The notes under the pieces: model-generated
Told to the model about the DNA's origin: nothing
Databases searched by the model: none
Seen by the model: only the letters and a program-made list of their open reading frames with translations
Shown: positions 31,856 to 40,498 of the stretch, one piece after another
Position numbering within the stretch: position 1 is the stretch's first letter
Layout: every line of letters starts with the position of its first letter
NCBI RefSeq assembly: GCF_014649875.1
Contig: NZ_BMTW01000026.1
Location: forward strand, 1 to 40,813
Direction: 5' to 3'
Length of the DNA: 40,813 bases
Source: Streptomyces rubiginosohelvolus
Lineage (GTDB): Bacteria > Actinomycetota > Actinomycetes > Streptomycetales > Streptomycetaceae
Translations under genes and position numbers: made by a program

Positions 31856-31886
31856 CGGCCCGCCGCGCTTCGTGTGCGGCGGGCCG
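31856..31886. terminator. Hairpin terminator after the secreted-protein operon
   Basis: Perfect 11-bp arms CGGCCCGCCGC/GCGGCGGGCCG, 9 bp after the stop of the four-TM gene. Confidence 0.8.
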
Positions 31887-32108
31887 TGTCAGTGCGACGG
31901 GAACCCTGGGGGGCTGTCTCGTAACTGTGATCGCGATGCCGCGGCACCTCATCGGCAAGCACGGCCTGGAGCGCCCCGGCCTCTCCTCAAGCAGCAGCCC
32001 GGCCGTCCGGCTTGTCGCCCGGGACTCGGGCGGTGGGCGAGGCTACGGGGGCCTGGCGTAGCGGAACAGCGTCTCGTTGCCGCAGTGCAGTGGTCCGGCG
32101 AATAGCTT
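31887..32108. other. Gap, possible insertion-sequence remnant
   Basis: GGGGGGCTGTCTCGTAACTG near 31907 resembles the GGGCTGTC-type ends of IS5-like elements. The following short frame (MPRHLIGKHGLERPGL) could be an eroded coding end. No transposase motif can be supported. Confidence 0.25.
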
Positions 32109-32555
32109 CTAGTAGTTGAACTGGATGTATCCTCCGATCCCCGCGTCGCCGCTCTGGCTCCTGCGGATGCATTCAAGCTGAACTGCGGGATCGGTTCCTG
32201 TGTTGCCCAGCCATGTCCAGCGGTTGTATCCCGGGTCGATGTACCGGGGGTCGAAGCGGCCCCCGTTGACGACGATGCGACAGGCTTCTCCTCCAGCCGC
32301 GTGGTTGTCGACCAGGAGGTGGGCGCTCGGGGACCCGCCGGGAAGCCACTCGGCCGGCCGGGGGAAGTCGCTTGAGTTCAAGCTGCACCGAGTCCACGTG
32401 TCCGCTGAGCCGCAGTAGAACGTGGTCTTCCACGACTGCTGGGCACCGGCGGGTTTGGCCACGGCGGTCTCCATGGGCGCTGCCTGAACTCCGGGTGCCG
32501 TGACCAGAAGGGTGCCGGCGACGATGCCGAGCAGGCTACCGATGAGCTTTCTCAT
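32109..32555 (-). CDS. Small secreted hypothetical protein
   Basis: 148 aa. Signal peptide MRKLIGSLLGIVAGTLLVTA with likely cleavage after VQA (about 26). The mature part has four Cys (FYCGSADTWTRCSLN, EACRIVVNGGRFD, LECIRRSQSGD), probably two disulfides, and a Trp/Tyr-rich beta pattern (YNRWTWLGNTG, GGYIQFNY). No family recognised. It is divergent from the STAND gene, with about 200 bp between starts. Confidence 0.72.
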   Translation of the reverse strand: MRKLIGSLLGIVAGTLLVTAPGVQAAPMETAVAKPAGAQQSWKTTFYCGSADTWTRCSLNSSDFPRPAEWLPGGSPSAHLLVDNHAAGGEACRIVVNGGRFDPRYIDPGYNRWTWLGNTGTDPAVQLECIRRSQSGDAGIGGYIQFNY

Positions 32556-32755
32556 TGTTGTCCGTTCTCTCGTTGATGCTTCGTGCGAGGAATCTCGCTA
32601 TGTGTTTCGCCGACTACGTTGCGGGACGCAGTCGTTCGGATGCGGCAGGCCCGGAGGAACCCGGATTCAGCGGGCTTCCCACGTTGGAAGGCTTGCCTTC
32701 AGGGCTTGCGGATCCCGGACGATTCCGGAGAGCCAGGTGGGGGAGGTTTGTATAC

Positions 32756-34945
32756 GTGGAGTTACCAAGTGCACCGCAGAAGTGGTTTGTCGGCCGGCTG
32801 CGACGGCTGTACGTCTCCTCTGGCGCACCCACTCAGGCTCAACTGCTGGCCCATGACAGGAGCAACGTCCTCACCCGGTCGTCCCTGTCGGATCTGCTGG
32901 CAGGCAAGTTCATCAAGCCGCCTCCGTGGGAGCGGGTCGCGGCATATGTAGGTGCATGCGTCCGTGCCGCGCACACCGGCAGAATCGCATTGGCTCTTGA
33001 GGAGGAACTCGCGCGGCTGCGCGCCGATCACGCCACGCTCACCGACCTGCTCGAGACCGCTGCCCCAGAGGTATGTGCACCGACGCCGCTCTGCTCGCGG
33101 TTCCGGGTCGTCCGCCTACCACCGCGCAATCCTCACTTCACCGGCCGCAACGCCGTACTGCGGGAGTTGAGGCAGCGGCTCACGTCGGGCGGGACTGTGG
33201 TGCAGGCCGTGCGCGGCTTGGGCGGAGCCGGTAAGACCCAGCTCGCGGTCGAGTACGCCTACCGCTACCGGTCGCAGTATCGGTTCGTAGCTTTCGTGGA
33301 CGCTGAGGATCCCGGCCTTGTCACTTCGCAGTTCGCAGCACTCGCGCAGGAGTTGGGACTCGCGGAGGTTCCCTTCGACGAGGTCGTCCCACGCGTGTAT
33401 GGCGCACTGCGTGATCACAGCCCCTGGCTGGTCATCCTCGACAACGCGGACAGGCCGGGCCCTCTCGTGAACGCGCTTCCTTCTGGCGATGCGGAGGGCA
33501 GCGGTCACGTCGTCGTCACGACCAGATCACGCGGCTGGTCGGGGCGGGCCGGCGTCGTCGACCTGGACGTGTTCACCAGGAGGGAAGCTACGGAGTTGCT
33601 GGGCCGGCGGGTTGACGGCATGACCCCAGCGGTGGCGGACCGGATCGCCGAGCATCTGGGCGACCTGCCGCTCGCCCTGGAGCAGGCAGCCGGGTACATG
33701 GACTACAACCACACCCCGCCGGACGACTACCTTGCTCTACTGACATCGCGGCTGGAGGACATGATTGCGCTGGGCGAGTTGGCTGACCGTCCGGCCGTCG
33801 TGGTTGCCACTCTGTGGCAACTGAGCGTACGACGGTTGGAAAGCGAGCGCCCACAGGCGAAACGGCTGCTGGAACTCTGTTCTCTGCTAGCCCCGGATCC
33901 GATCCCGCTGGATCTTTTCAGCAGCAGGGCCGACCTGGGGGTCACCGCTGTGGCAGACCCGGTGGCATGGGACATGACTGTCGGTGCTCTGGCCGGACTC
34001 GGGCTTGCGGGACGCGCCCGGTCTTGCCTCGTTCTGCACCGGCTGGTGCAGGCTGCCGTTCGCTCCTCGATGCCGGTCGTCGTGCGCGCCGAGGCTCGAG
34101 TGCGGCTGTGCCGTGCGTTGCTTCGGGCAGTCCCCCACGATATCCACGGCGTTCCTGACGCGGGCTCGCGATGGCAGATCCTCCTCCCGCACGTTGTGAT
34201 GCTGACCAGGGACGAGCCGCCATCTGAGTGCGTTGCGGAGACGGCGCTGCTGCTAAGGCTGGCAGCGGTGTATCTCCTGTCGATCGGCGACCACCAGTTG
34301 GCAATGCCCTTGTGTGAACGTGCCCTGGTGATTGACGAGTCACTTGATGACAGGGACGCCGAGATCGGCTTTGATCTGATCACTTTCGCGCAAATCCACC
34401 GCGAGCGCGGCAGCGCTCTGCTCGCGCGTCCGCTGGCGGAACGTGCGCTGAGTCTGCACCAGTCCTGCTTACCATCCGGCAGCACAGCCATCGCGACGGA
34501 TCTCGCGACTCTGGCACGCATCCTGTGTGAGCTCGGTGACCACAAGGCTGCGGTACCGCTGGCCGAGCGCGCGCTGCGTATCGACGAGACGGCGTACGGA
34601 CAGGACGATCCCTATGTCAGCTTCGACTTGATCGCACTTGCGACCGTCTACCTCAACCTCAATGACCCGAGTGCAGCAGCGCCGCTGATCTACCGGGCGC
34701 TCAGCATCCGCGAGGCCCACTACGCACCTGACCACCTTTACATCGGGTACGCCCTGCTCCTCAAGGCCCAAGTCATGTCTGCTCTGGGCGACCCCACCGG
34801 CGCGATCCTTGCACACAGGGGCGCGCTCATCCTGGGCTCCCGGCTGGGCCAAGATCACGCCAAGACCGAAGAAGCCGTCGCTCTCGCCACTGGCCTGCTG
34901 GAGCGCTGGAGGCATGATGAGGACCAGTCCGGCGAGCCGGAGTAG
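32756..34945 (+). CDS. NB-ARC STAND NTPase with N-terminal HTH-like region and TPR repeats
   Basis: 729 aa from GTG 32756, preceded by GGGAGG; the frame is open upstream to 32555 but without a comparable site. N-terminal 70 residues are HTH-like (WFVGRLRRLYVSSGAPTQAQ, SNVLTRSSLSDLLAGKFIKP). P-loop VRGLGGAGKTQLAVEYAYRY near 150-170; Walker B WLVILDNADRP; GHVVVTTRSRGW sensor; LPLALEQAAGYMDY motif. From about 520 tetratricopeptide-like repeats (AMPLCERALVIDESL, ARPLAERALSLHQS, AVPLAERALRIDET, AAPLIYRALSIREA). STAND NTPases are signal-dependent switches; several bacterial ones act in phage defence, others in gene control. Confidence 0.85.
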   Translation: MELPSAPQKWFVGRLRRLYVSSGAPTQAQLLAHDRSNVLTRSSLSDLLAGKFIKPPPWERVAAYVGACVRAAHTGRIALALEEELARLRADHATLTDLLETAAPEVCAPTPLCSRFRVVRLPPRNPHFTGRNAVLRELRQRLTSGGTVVQAVRGLGGAGKTQLAVEYAYRYRSQYRFVAFVDAEDPGLVTSQFAALAQELGLAEVPFDEVVPRVYGALRDHSPWLVILDNADRPGPLVNALPSGDAEGSGHVVVTTRSRGWSGRAGVVDLDVFTRREATELLGRRVDGMTPAVADRIAEHLGDLPLALEQAAGYMDYNHTPPDDYLALLTSRLEDMIALGELADRPAVVVATLWQLSVRRLESERPQAKRLLELCSLLAPDPIPLDLFSSRADLGVTAVADPVAWDMTVGALAGLGLAGRARSCLVLHRLVQAAVRSSMPVVVRAEARVRLCRALLRAVPHDIHGVPDAGSRWQILLPHVVMLTRDEPPSECVAETALLLRLAAVYLLSIGDHQLAMPLCERALVIDESLDDRDAEIGFDLITFAQIHRERGSALLARPLAERALSLHQSCLPSGSTAIATDLATLARILCELGDHKAAVPLAERALRIDETAYGQDDPYVSFDLIALATVYLNLNDPSAAAPLIYRALSIREAHYAPDHLYIGYALLLKAQVMSALGDPTGAILAHRGALILGSRLGQDHAKTEEAVALATGLLERWRHDEDQSGEPE

Positions 34946-34982
34946 CCCACGCTGACTCGGCCCCGCTCGAAGTCGTCCGTCA

Positions 34983-35008
34983 TGCCCGGGGCCCGCCGGT
35001 CCCGGGCA
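34983..35008. terminator. Hairpin after the STAND gene
   Basis: Perfect 8-bp arms TGCCCGGG/CCCGGGCA around GCCCGCCGGT, 38 bp after the stop. Confidence 0.65.
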
Positions 35009-35438
35009 AACCTGTTCCTGAGCTGGAGCACAGGAAGGGGTGCGGATGCACGCCGGGCCAGCACGCCGGCCCGGCACCTATGTGGAGATGCCCGCCACTT
35101 CTTCTCTCTACGGGATCCTAAGCATCGCGGGGTGTTTCGCGCATACGGCTGATCTGAAGGAGCTCAGCCCACGCGCGCCCGGGTTTGGACCTGGTGCCGC
35201 AACCCGCCTGGCGTTCACCGCCAGCCATCGTGTCCAGTGAGCCACCACGAAGTGCGGCACGCCTGTCACTACTCGCCACTCCCCCATGAGGCCTGTGCGC
35301 GATGGTTCAGCTCATGCGCTCGCCCTCCGTAACAGCCCGCACAGGCAGGGAGCGTGACTCTTCATAATCGGACGGGCCTGGGGGCGCACGGCCGTATGTG
35401 TTGATGGGGTGTTGGTCGTCCTGCATGTGGGGCCACAG
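35009..35438. other. Gap between the STAND gene and the partition locus
   Basis: About 430 bp. One 66-codon frame at 35040-35240 has a ribosome-binding-like GGAAGGGG but atypical composition, and I do not support it. The rest lacks coding signal. The region upstream of parA becomes less GC-rich near 35440-35530. Confidence 0.4.
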
Positions 35439-35439
35439 T

Positions 35440-35452
35440 ATTACGCCGTAAT
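35440..35452. promoter_or_regulatory. Candidate parS site 1
   Basis: Palindrome ATTACGCCGTAAT, extended to TATTACGCCGTAATA (35439-35453), 82-94 bp upstream of the parA start. One of three identical 13-mers in this region. Confidence 0.7.
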
Positions 35453-35533
35453 ATCCGCCCGCTGACGGGCTCTCAGGGCATTAGCTAACGTGTCCTTGGT
35501 CAAAATGATCTCTGTCGTTAGTAAGGTATGCGC

Positions 35534-36778
35534 ATGACTTCTCCTGAAGCAGCCGACCGCGAGAAGGTCGTTTCCAAGCTGCCCCCCGCCCTCCAGCAAG
35601 CCCTGAAGGTCCGAGCAGCGCAGCACGGCACCGACATCCAGCATGCTGTCGAAGCCGGAATCACCGCATGGCGCCGGCTCGGAGCGAACCTCCCCGCTGC
35701 CGACACAGCGGGCGCCAAACCATTCGCTACCTTCCTCCCGGCAGGCCAGTGGGACGAGTTCCGTGAGGCCTGCGCCTCCCGCGGGGTTTCGCTCATCCAG
35801 GGGCTCACACAGTCCGTCCTGTTCTGGCTCGACACCAACCCGGCCCCCGGTGTCGTCCGGCCGGAGCATCCCAAGCGGATCATCATCTGCAACCAGAAGG
35901 GCGGCGTTGGCAAGACCGCGCTCGCCGCGGGCGTCGGTGAAGCTTTCGCGGAGGACAGCGACCAGCTGCACCCCGTGCGTATCTCCAAGCACTTCGCCGC
36001 CGCGCTCCTCGATCCTGACACGGAACCGACCTCTCCCCTCGACTACGAGGATCTCCCCGGGCTCGGGCTGCGTGTGCTCCTCGTCGACTTCGACCCGCAG
36101 TGTCACCTCACGAACCAGCTCGGGCACGAGCCGCTGCCCATCGAGGGAGACTCCCTCACCAAGCACATGGCAGGTGAGGCGAAGGGCGAACTTAAGGACC
36201 TCATCGTCCCTATCGAGGACGCACGCTTCGGCGACCGGCTGCACCTGCTGCCGGCGTGCACCGACGCGTTCCTCCTCGACGTGAAGCTCTCCAGCGTCCG
36301 CGCCCGCGAAGCAGCCCTCGAACGTGTCCTGGGAACGGTCGAAGGCGACTACGACGTCGTCATCATCGACTGCCCCCCGAGCCTCGGCCTCAGCATGGAC
36401 GCCGCCGCCTACTACGGGCGTCGCCGCGACGGCGAAGCCCCCGGCAACTCCGGCATCCTCATCATCGTCCAGGCCGAAGACAGTTCCGCCGACGCCTACG
36501 GTCTCCTCACCAACCAGATCGAGGACCTCCGCGGCGACATGCACCTCGAACTCGACTACCTCGGCATCGTCGTCAACCACTACGATGCACGCCGCGGCTA
36601 CATCGCCACCTCCTCCCTCCAGTCTTGGATTGACATAAAGGATCCGCGGGTCGTCGGCGTCATCGGAGACCTCAAGGAGCAGAAGGAAGCCGTCCGCCTG
36701 AAGCGGCCCCTTCTTGCCTACGCCCCCCGCTGCGACCAGGCCGTCGGCATGCGCGCACTCACCAGGGAGATCTCATGA
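35534..36778 (+). CDS. parA: ParA-type partition ATPase
   Basis: 414 aa from ATG 35534, which has AAGG 7 bp upstream; an in-frame ATG at 35528 is too close to it. Residues 1-115 form an extension with two helical segments (KLPPALQQALKVRAAQHGTD and AGQWDEFREACASRGVSLIQ) that could be a DNA-binding or dimer module. Deviant Walker A KGGVGKT at about 122-128; VLLVDFDPQCHLTNQLG (Walker A'); YDVVIIDCPPSLGLSMDAAA (Walker B). ParA ATPases move plasmid copies over the nucleoid together with ParB. Coupled to parB by ATGA. Confidence 0.92.
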   Translation: MTSPEAADREKVVSKLPPALQQALKVRAAQHGTDIQHAVEAGITAWRRLGANLPAADTAGAKPFATFLPAGQWDEFREACASRGVSLIQGLTQSVLFWLDTNPAPGVVRPEHPKRIIICNQKGGVGKTALAAGVGEAFAEDSDQLHPVRISKHFAAALLDPDTEPTSPLDYEDLPGLGLRVLLVDFDPQCHLTNQLGHEPLPIEGDSLTKHMAGEAKGELKDLIVPIEDARFGDRLHLLPACTDAFLLDVKLSSVRAREAALERVLGTVEGDYDVVIIDCPPSLGLSMDAAAYYGRRRDGEAPGNSGILIIVQAEDSSADAYGLLTNQIEDLRGDMHLELDYLGIVVNHYDARRGYIATSSLQSWIDIKDPRVVGVIGDLKEQKEAVRLKRPLLAYAPRCDQAVGMRALTREIS

Positions 36779-37887
36779 GCAAGGCAGACACCCTGCGCGC
36801 GAGTGCGTCCTTCGGCCAGGCCAGGGGAGGCATCAGCGCCCGCCGTGCCGCGATCGAAGCCGCCGCCGCGGCCCCTACCGACGGCGCTCCCCCGCCGCTC
36901 AAGCTCCCTGTTGACGTCATCAGCCTCAACCCGGCCAACCCCCGTGAAGAGCTGGGTGACCTGACCGATCTCGGAGCGAGCCTCCGCGACCACGGGCAGA
37001 AGACCGCCATCAGCATCATGAGCCGGTTCGCCTACCTGGAGGGCAACCCCGACCGAAAAAATGATCTTGAGGAGGGGACCAAGTACGTCGTCATCGACGG
37101 CAATACGCGTCTCGCTGCCGCGCGCGAAGCCGGCCTCACCGAGATCAAGGTGATGCTGGACGACGAACTCGGCAGCAACCCCGACGAGATCCTTGAGTCC
37201 GCGTTCGTCGCTAACGTCCACCGCCAGGACCTCGACCCCCTCGACGAGGCGAAGGTTCTCCAGCAACTTCTTGCCATCCACAAGACGCAGGATGCCCTCG
37301 CCGCACGCCTTCACCGCTCCCAAGGATGGGTGTCACAGCGCCTGGCCCTACTCGGCCTGACGCCGGAGCTGAAGGAAAGGCTGCAGTCCGGCGAGGAGTC
37401 GGCAGCACTGCTGCGGCGTGTAGGGAAGAAGAAGCCCGAAGAGCAGGAAGAGCACCTCCGCCAGCTCAAAGCGAAGGAGCAGGAGGCTCCACGGAGGAAG
37501 GCGGCGCCCAAGCCTCCGGCCATTCCTGCGCCCGCTCCCCCAGCTCAGGTTCATTACGCCGTAATGAAGCCCGCCTTCGGCAGCGATGACGTTGTGGGCG
37601 CTGGAGAGGTCGCAGACGAATCCTCAGACGCGGATGCAGGGGCCGTCGACAGCGAGAAGGTGTCTCCCTCCGCGCAGTCCCGGCAGCAGGGCGAGGCGCT
37701 CATGGACGCCGCGTTCGCTCAGCTCAACGACGAGCAGCGAAGTGCATTCATCCTCCGCTACTTCCAGCGGAGCGCTGGGGTCGAGGCCGTCACAGCGGAC
37801 ATGCGAGGAGACCTTCCTGCCGACGCGCGTAACTCGCTCGCAGATATCCTTCAGCAGATCGCGACAGGTCTGCGCGCGGGGGAGTAG
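36775..37887 (+). CDS. parB: ParB-type partition protein
   Basis: 370 aa. ParB N-terminal domain at about 40-150: LPVDVISLNPANPREELGDL, LGASLRDHGQKTAISIM, YVVIDGNTRLAAAREAGLTE, SAFVANVHRQDLDPLDEA. Central HTH near 160-200: TQDALAARLHRSQGWVSQRL. A Lys/Pro-rich linker and an acidic section lead to a helical C-terminus (EALMDAAFAQLNDEQRSAFI) for dimerisation. The ENxHR-type CTP-binding motif appears as VANVHRQDL. It probably binds the three 13-bp palindromes, one of which lies inside its own gene at 37553. Confidence 0.92.
   Translation: MSKADTLRASASFGQARGGISARRAAIEAAAAAPTDGAPPPLKLPVDVISLNPANPREELGDLTDLGASLRDHGQKTAISIMSRFAYLEGNPDRKNDLEEGTKYVVIDGNTRLAAAREAGLTEIKVMLDDELGSNPDEILESAFVANVHRQDLDPLDEAKVLQQLLAIHKTQDALAARLHRSQGWVSQRLALLGLTPELKERLQSGEESAALLRRVGKKKPEEQEEHLRQLKAKEQEAPRRKAAPKPPAIPAPAPPAQVHYAVMKPAFGSDDVVGAGEVADESSDADAGAVDSEKVSPSAQSRQQGEALMDAAFAQLNDEQRSAFILRYFQRSAGVEAVTADMRGDLPADARNSLADILQQIATGLRAGE
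37553..37565. promoter_or_regulatory. Candidate parS site 2, inside parB
   Basis: ATTACGCCGTAAT, flanked as CATTACGCCGTAATG, encoding His-Tyr-Ala-Val-Met in the ParB linker. The Val codon GTA is rare in this GC-rich context, consistent with selection on the DNA. Confidence 0.7.
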
Positions 37888-37920
37888 CCGCCGGAAGGCG
37901 GCGAAGGACTCAGCGCATGG

Positions 37921-37958
37921 CAGATGGCGGGCCCCACCGATGTGGGGCCCGCCATCTG
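37921..37958. terminator. Terminator of the parAB operon
   Basis: Perfect 17-bp arms from CAGATGGCGGGCCCCAC to GTGGGGCCCGCCATCTG around CGAT, 33 bp after the parB stop. Confidence 0.85.
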
Positions 37959-38053
37959 CGTCTGGTCGCCACCTGGCTCCTTGCTGGGAGCTTGTGACCC
38001 GTCTCGGGGTCGCATCAGCCGTGTATGGGGGGCAGGATCGGTCTGCGGCTCGC

Positions 38054-38428
38054 TCAATCGGTGAGGTGACTCGGTGGGGGCCACGGCCCCTCGAAGGCCG
38101 GCCCGCAGTCGTCAGGCAGGTGGGCCACCACCAACGCGGCCGCCTCTCGAGGGGTGAGCGACTCCCCCAGGACACGTTCCGATGCGTGCAGAGGCGCGTA
38201 CACGATGCACTCTTGCGCGTCGCCCACGATGAACGGTAGGTCGTTGCTCCACGGGAACTCGGTGTTCCGGTGGAGGGTGAGCGCTCCATGGCTGGGAAAC
38301 GGAAACAGGGCCCGCAGCCGAGGTTCGGCATAGGCAGCCTCTATCACTGCGGGCTCGCCCCTCCGCGCGCCGGGATGCTTGTCCAGTATCCCGCGCCACG
38401 TCTTCTCGGCCACGGTCTCCTCAGCCAT
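38054..38428 (-). CDS. DUF6193-like protein
   Basis: 124 aa. Sequence follows the DUF6193 pattern as I recall it: VIEAAYAEPRLRALFPFPSH, GALTLHRNTEFPWSNDLPFI, RVLGESLTPREAAALVVAHL, ending PDDCGPAFEGPW. Relatives occur singly across Streptomyces genomes; the biochemical role is unknown. Convergent with parB, separated by the parAB terminator. Confidence 0.65.
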   Translation of the reverse strand: MAEETVAEKTWRGILDKHPGARRGEPAVIEAAYAEPRLRALFPFPSHGALTLHRNTEFPWSNDLPFIVGDAQECIVYAPLHASERVLGESLTPREAAALVVAHLPDDCGPAFEGPWPPPSHLTD

Positions 38429-38551
38429 CCCGTGATCATGACGCCCGGAGACAGGTCATCACAACCCGTCTCATCGGGATGGCCATACCCGGACGAGACG
38501 TTTCCGGGCGGGTCCAACTTTGCTGTTGTTGCTCAGCTCTTGGTGAGATGG

Positions 38552-38818
38552 TCATGTCGGCAAGGCCTGGATGCCAGGCTTCGCCTTCTCTGCGGAATTA
38601 TTACGCCGTAATGACGTGCTCTGAGTCGGTGACAGCTGGAGTGCGGAGTACCGCTCGCGGAGACTGGCGAGCCCGGCCTCGCCGCCATCGATGAACATCC
38701 GGTCAACCCAGCAGTCGAACATGACGGTGACGGCGGGGACGCGTCGGCTCTGACGATCGGGCACCAGCAGGTAGGGGAGCGGGACACCGAAACCGAGTAC
38801 CCGGTAGCTCTGGTCGTC
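38552..38818 (-). pseudogene. Broken hypothetical gene containing parS-like site 3
   Basis: A minus-strand frame with good content, DDQSYRVLGFGVPLPYLLVP then VTVMFDCWVDRMFIDGGEAG and LASLRERYSALQLSPTQS, follows an in-frame TGA (38819-38821) and has no start with a ribosome binding site. The frame above the stop in another phase (PPVPSAE) may be the lost beginning. Family unknown. Confidence 0.4.
38600..38612. promoter_or_regulatory. Candidate parS site 3
   Basis: Third exact copy of ATTACGCCGTAAT, about 1.0 kb downstream of site 2 and 3.2 kb from site 1. Confidence 0.65.
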
Positions 38819-38890
38819 TCAGCGGACGGGACCGGCGGCATGGCCAGCAGGCCGCACCGACGGCACCGGAGCCGTCCGCCGTCCCTACAG

Positions 38891-40498
38891 TCAGACGCTG
38901 GCGGGTTCGTCTCCTGTTGTCGGCGACTGCGTCGCCATCGGGGGAGCAGAGAACTTGGGCCAGGCGACGCGCTCAAGTAGCCAAGCTGGGAGAGCCCAGA
39001 TCCCGTAGCGCCCATGCAGCCCATCGCCGTCGACGGCCACGGGGTAGGAATCGGGCCCTTGGAAGCCATCTCGGCCGCCGCCATACCAGGAGGACGGGTC
39101 ATACTCGCACTCCAAACTGATTGTGCCGACCGGCTCCCCCTCCTCCTCGTCGTCGCCGAGCCAGAGGTCGATCTCTGTGCCCCAGTCCATCCCGTGGTTG
39201 CCTCCCACGGTGATGACGACGAAGTTGTCCGTTCCTGGGATATCGAACCGCTGTCGCTCTGCGAGCTCACCCTCCTCCAACGTGATGCCGGGGACGAGGC
39301 TGAGGGCCTGGACGAGCTCGGTTTCCGCCTCTTCGCTCTGGTTGAAGGCCCTTTCAACGAGCATGGCCGCAGAGTCGGTATCGGCCGACATGGCGGTGAT
39401 AACTCCGTCAGCGAACTGGAAGGTGAGGTTGGCACACACCAGCACATTGTTGATGGGCACCATTGTCACGTCGTGGTCGTCCACGAGGGAGCCGATTGAG
39501 ACGGTTGCCTCGCCGGTCGCTAAGAAGTAGACGACCGCGTCGGCTGTCTCCCGCCTCGACGTGCCAGGGTCGTCCCTCCGACCGTGCACCTGCTGATCCG
39601 TGCTTCCTCCTGCTTCCACACGAACCAGGCCTATGCCGGCCAACGCGACGAGACCGGTAACGGAAGCCCCCGAGACATCTGAGGCGGCGAGACCATAGTC
39701 CTGCGACTCCCACATACGGGAGTAGGCCGTCTGCAGCCCAACAACCCGCCCGATGTCGAGTACATCCTGGTTCTGCTGGTCCGCAGGAAGACGCGCAGTC
39801 AGATAGCGGATGATCGCGGAGCGCGCATGTCCGTCATCCACAGCTAGATCAAAGAGCGTGGGACGCAGCTCCTTCAGCGGCCGAACATGGGGCGCGGGTA
39901 TGCCCCACGCCTTGAACGCAGCGGGGACATCTTTGTCGCTGGTGACGATCAGGATCTCGTCTGGCTCTGCCAGTTGAAGGACGTCGCGCAGCCAGGCGCC
40001 ATCGCTCGCGCCCGTCTTGGTGCTCGTCGTTGGGTCGCTGCCTCCCTTGGTCTTCGCCGGGGGGCGCTGGAGAATCTGGTCCTTCAGCCCTTCGACTGCG
40101 CTGAGGCCCGTCAGCGCGATGACTTTCACATGAGGGATGGCGGAGAGGTTCGCCAGCACCGCCGCGATCACGTCGTCGCGAGACGCGTACCCAGATGGCG
40201 CTGGTACTTCGAGGCCTGCGCTCTGCAGCTGCTTACGTTGATTCCGGGTCTGGCTGTTCACGAACTCCCAGTCGCGAGCGAGATGTTCCGCCCATTCCCA
40301 GGCGACGGGCTCCGGCACCCACGTCTCGATCTCCATGCCGGCAAGACGCTTTGCCCAGCGGCCGAGCTGATCAAAGTCCGGCCGCGCGTGTCCATACGCA
40401 TTGGCGTCGAACACAACTGCCCGGAGCTTCTCAAGGTCTTGAGGTGTGAGCCGGATTTGAGCCTCGTCAGTCCGTCGCGGTAGCTGATTGCGTGCCAT
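38891..40498 (-). CDS. Large PIN-domain protein
   Basis: 535 aa; ATG preceded by GAGAGGAT. N-terminal PIN-like (DUF4935-type) domain: LRAVVFDANAYGHARPDFDQ with Asp31, IETWVPEPVAWEWAEHLARD with conserved acidic positions, and DGAWLRDVLQLAEPDEILIV followed by TSDKDVPAAF (about 165-190), which carries the last metal-binding Asp residues. PIN domains are Mg2+-dependent RNases. The remaining 300 residues are beta-rich and unrecognised (VYFLATGEATVSIGSLVDDH, FVVITVGGNHGMDWGTEIDL) with an acidic DDEEEGE stretch. Much longer than toxin PIN proteins (about 130 aa). A defence or RNA-processing role is possible. Confidence 0.8.
   Translation of the reverse strand: MARNQLPRRTDEAQIRLTPQDLEKLRAVVFDANAYGHARPDFDQLGRWAKRLAGMEIETWVPEPVAWEWAEHLARDWEFVNSQTRNQRKQLQSAGLEVPAPSGYASRDDVIAAVLANLSAIPHVKVIALTGLSAVEGLKDQILQRPPAKTKGGSDPTTSTKTGASDGAWLRDVLQLAEPDEILIVTSDKDVPAAFKAWGIPAPHVRPLKELRPTLFDLAVDDGHARSAIIRYLTARLPADQQNQDVLDIGRVVGLQTAYSRMWESQDYGLAASDVSGASVTGLVALAGIGLVRVEAGGSTDQQVHGRRDDPGTSRRETADAVVYFLATGEATVSIGSLVDDHDVTMVPINNVLVCANLTFQFADGVITAMSADTDSAAMLVERAFNQSEEAETELVQALSLVPGITLEEGELAERQRFDIPGTDNFVVITVGGNHGMDWGTEIDLWLGDDEEEGEPVGTISLECEYDPSSWYGGGRDGFQGPDSYPVAVDGDGLHGRYGIWALPAWLLERVAWPKFSAPPMATQSPTTGDEPASV

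Noticed and set aside
30111..31958. 615-codon minus-strand frame opposite the secreted DNRLRE-type gene
   Set aside because: Gly/Val/Arg-rich shadow. The sense gene has a signal peptide, ribosome binding site and a coupled neighbour.
31907..32060. Possible insertion-sequence end (GGGGGGCTGTCTCGTAAC)
   Set aside because: No partner end, no transposase motif and no target duplication, so kept only as a low-confidence region note.
35040..35240. Possible 66-aa gene before parA
   Set aside because: Composition and codon use unlike the neighbours, no recognisable fold, and the ribosome-binding-like site could be chance.
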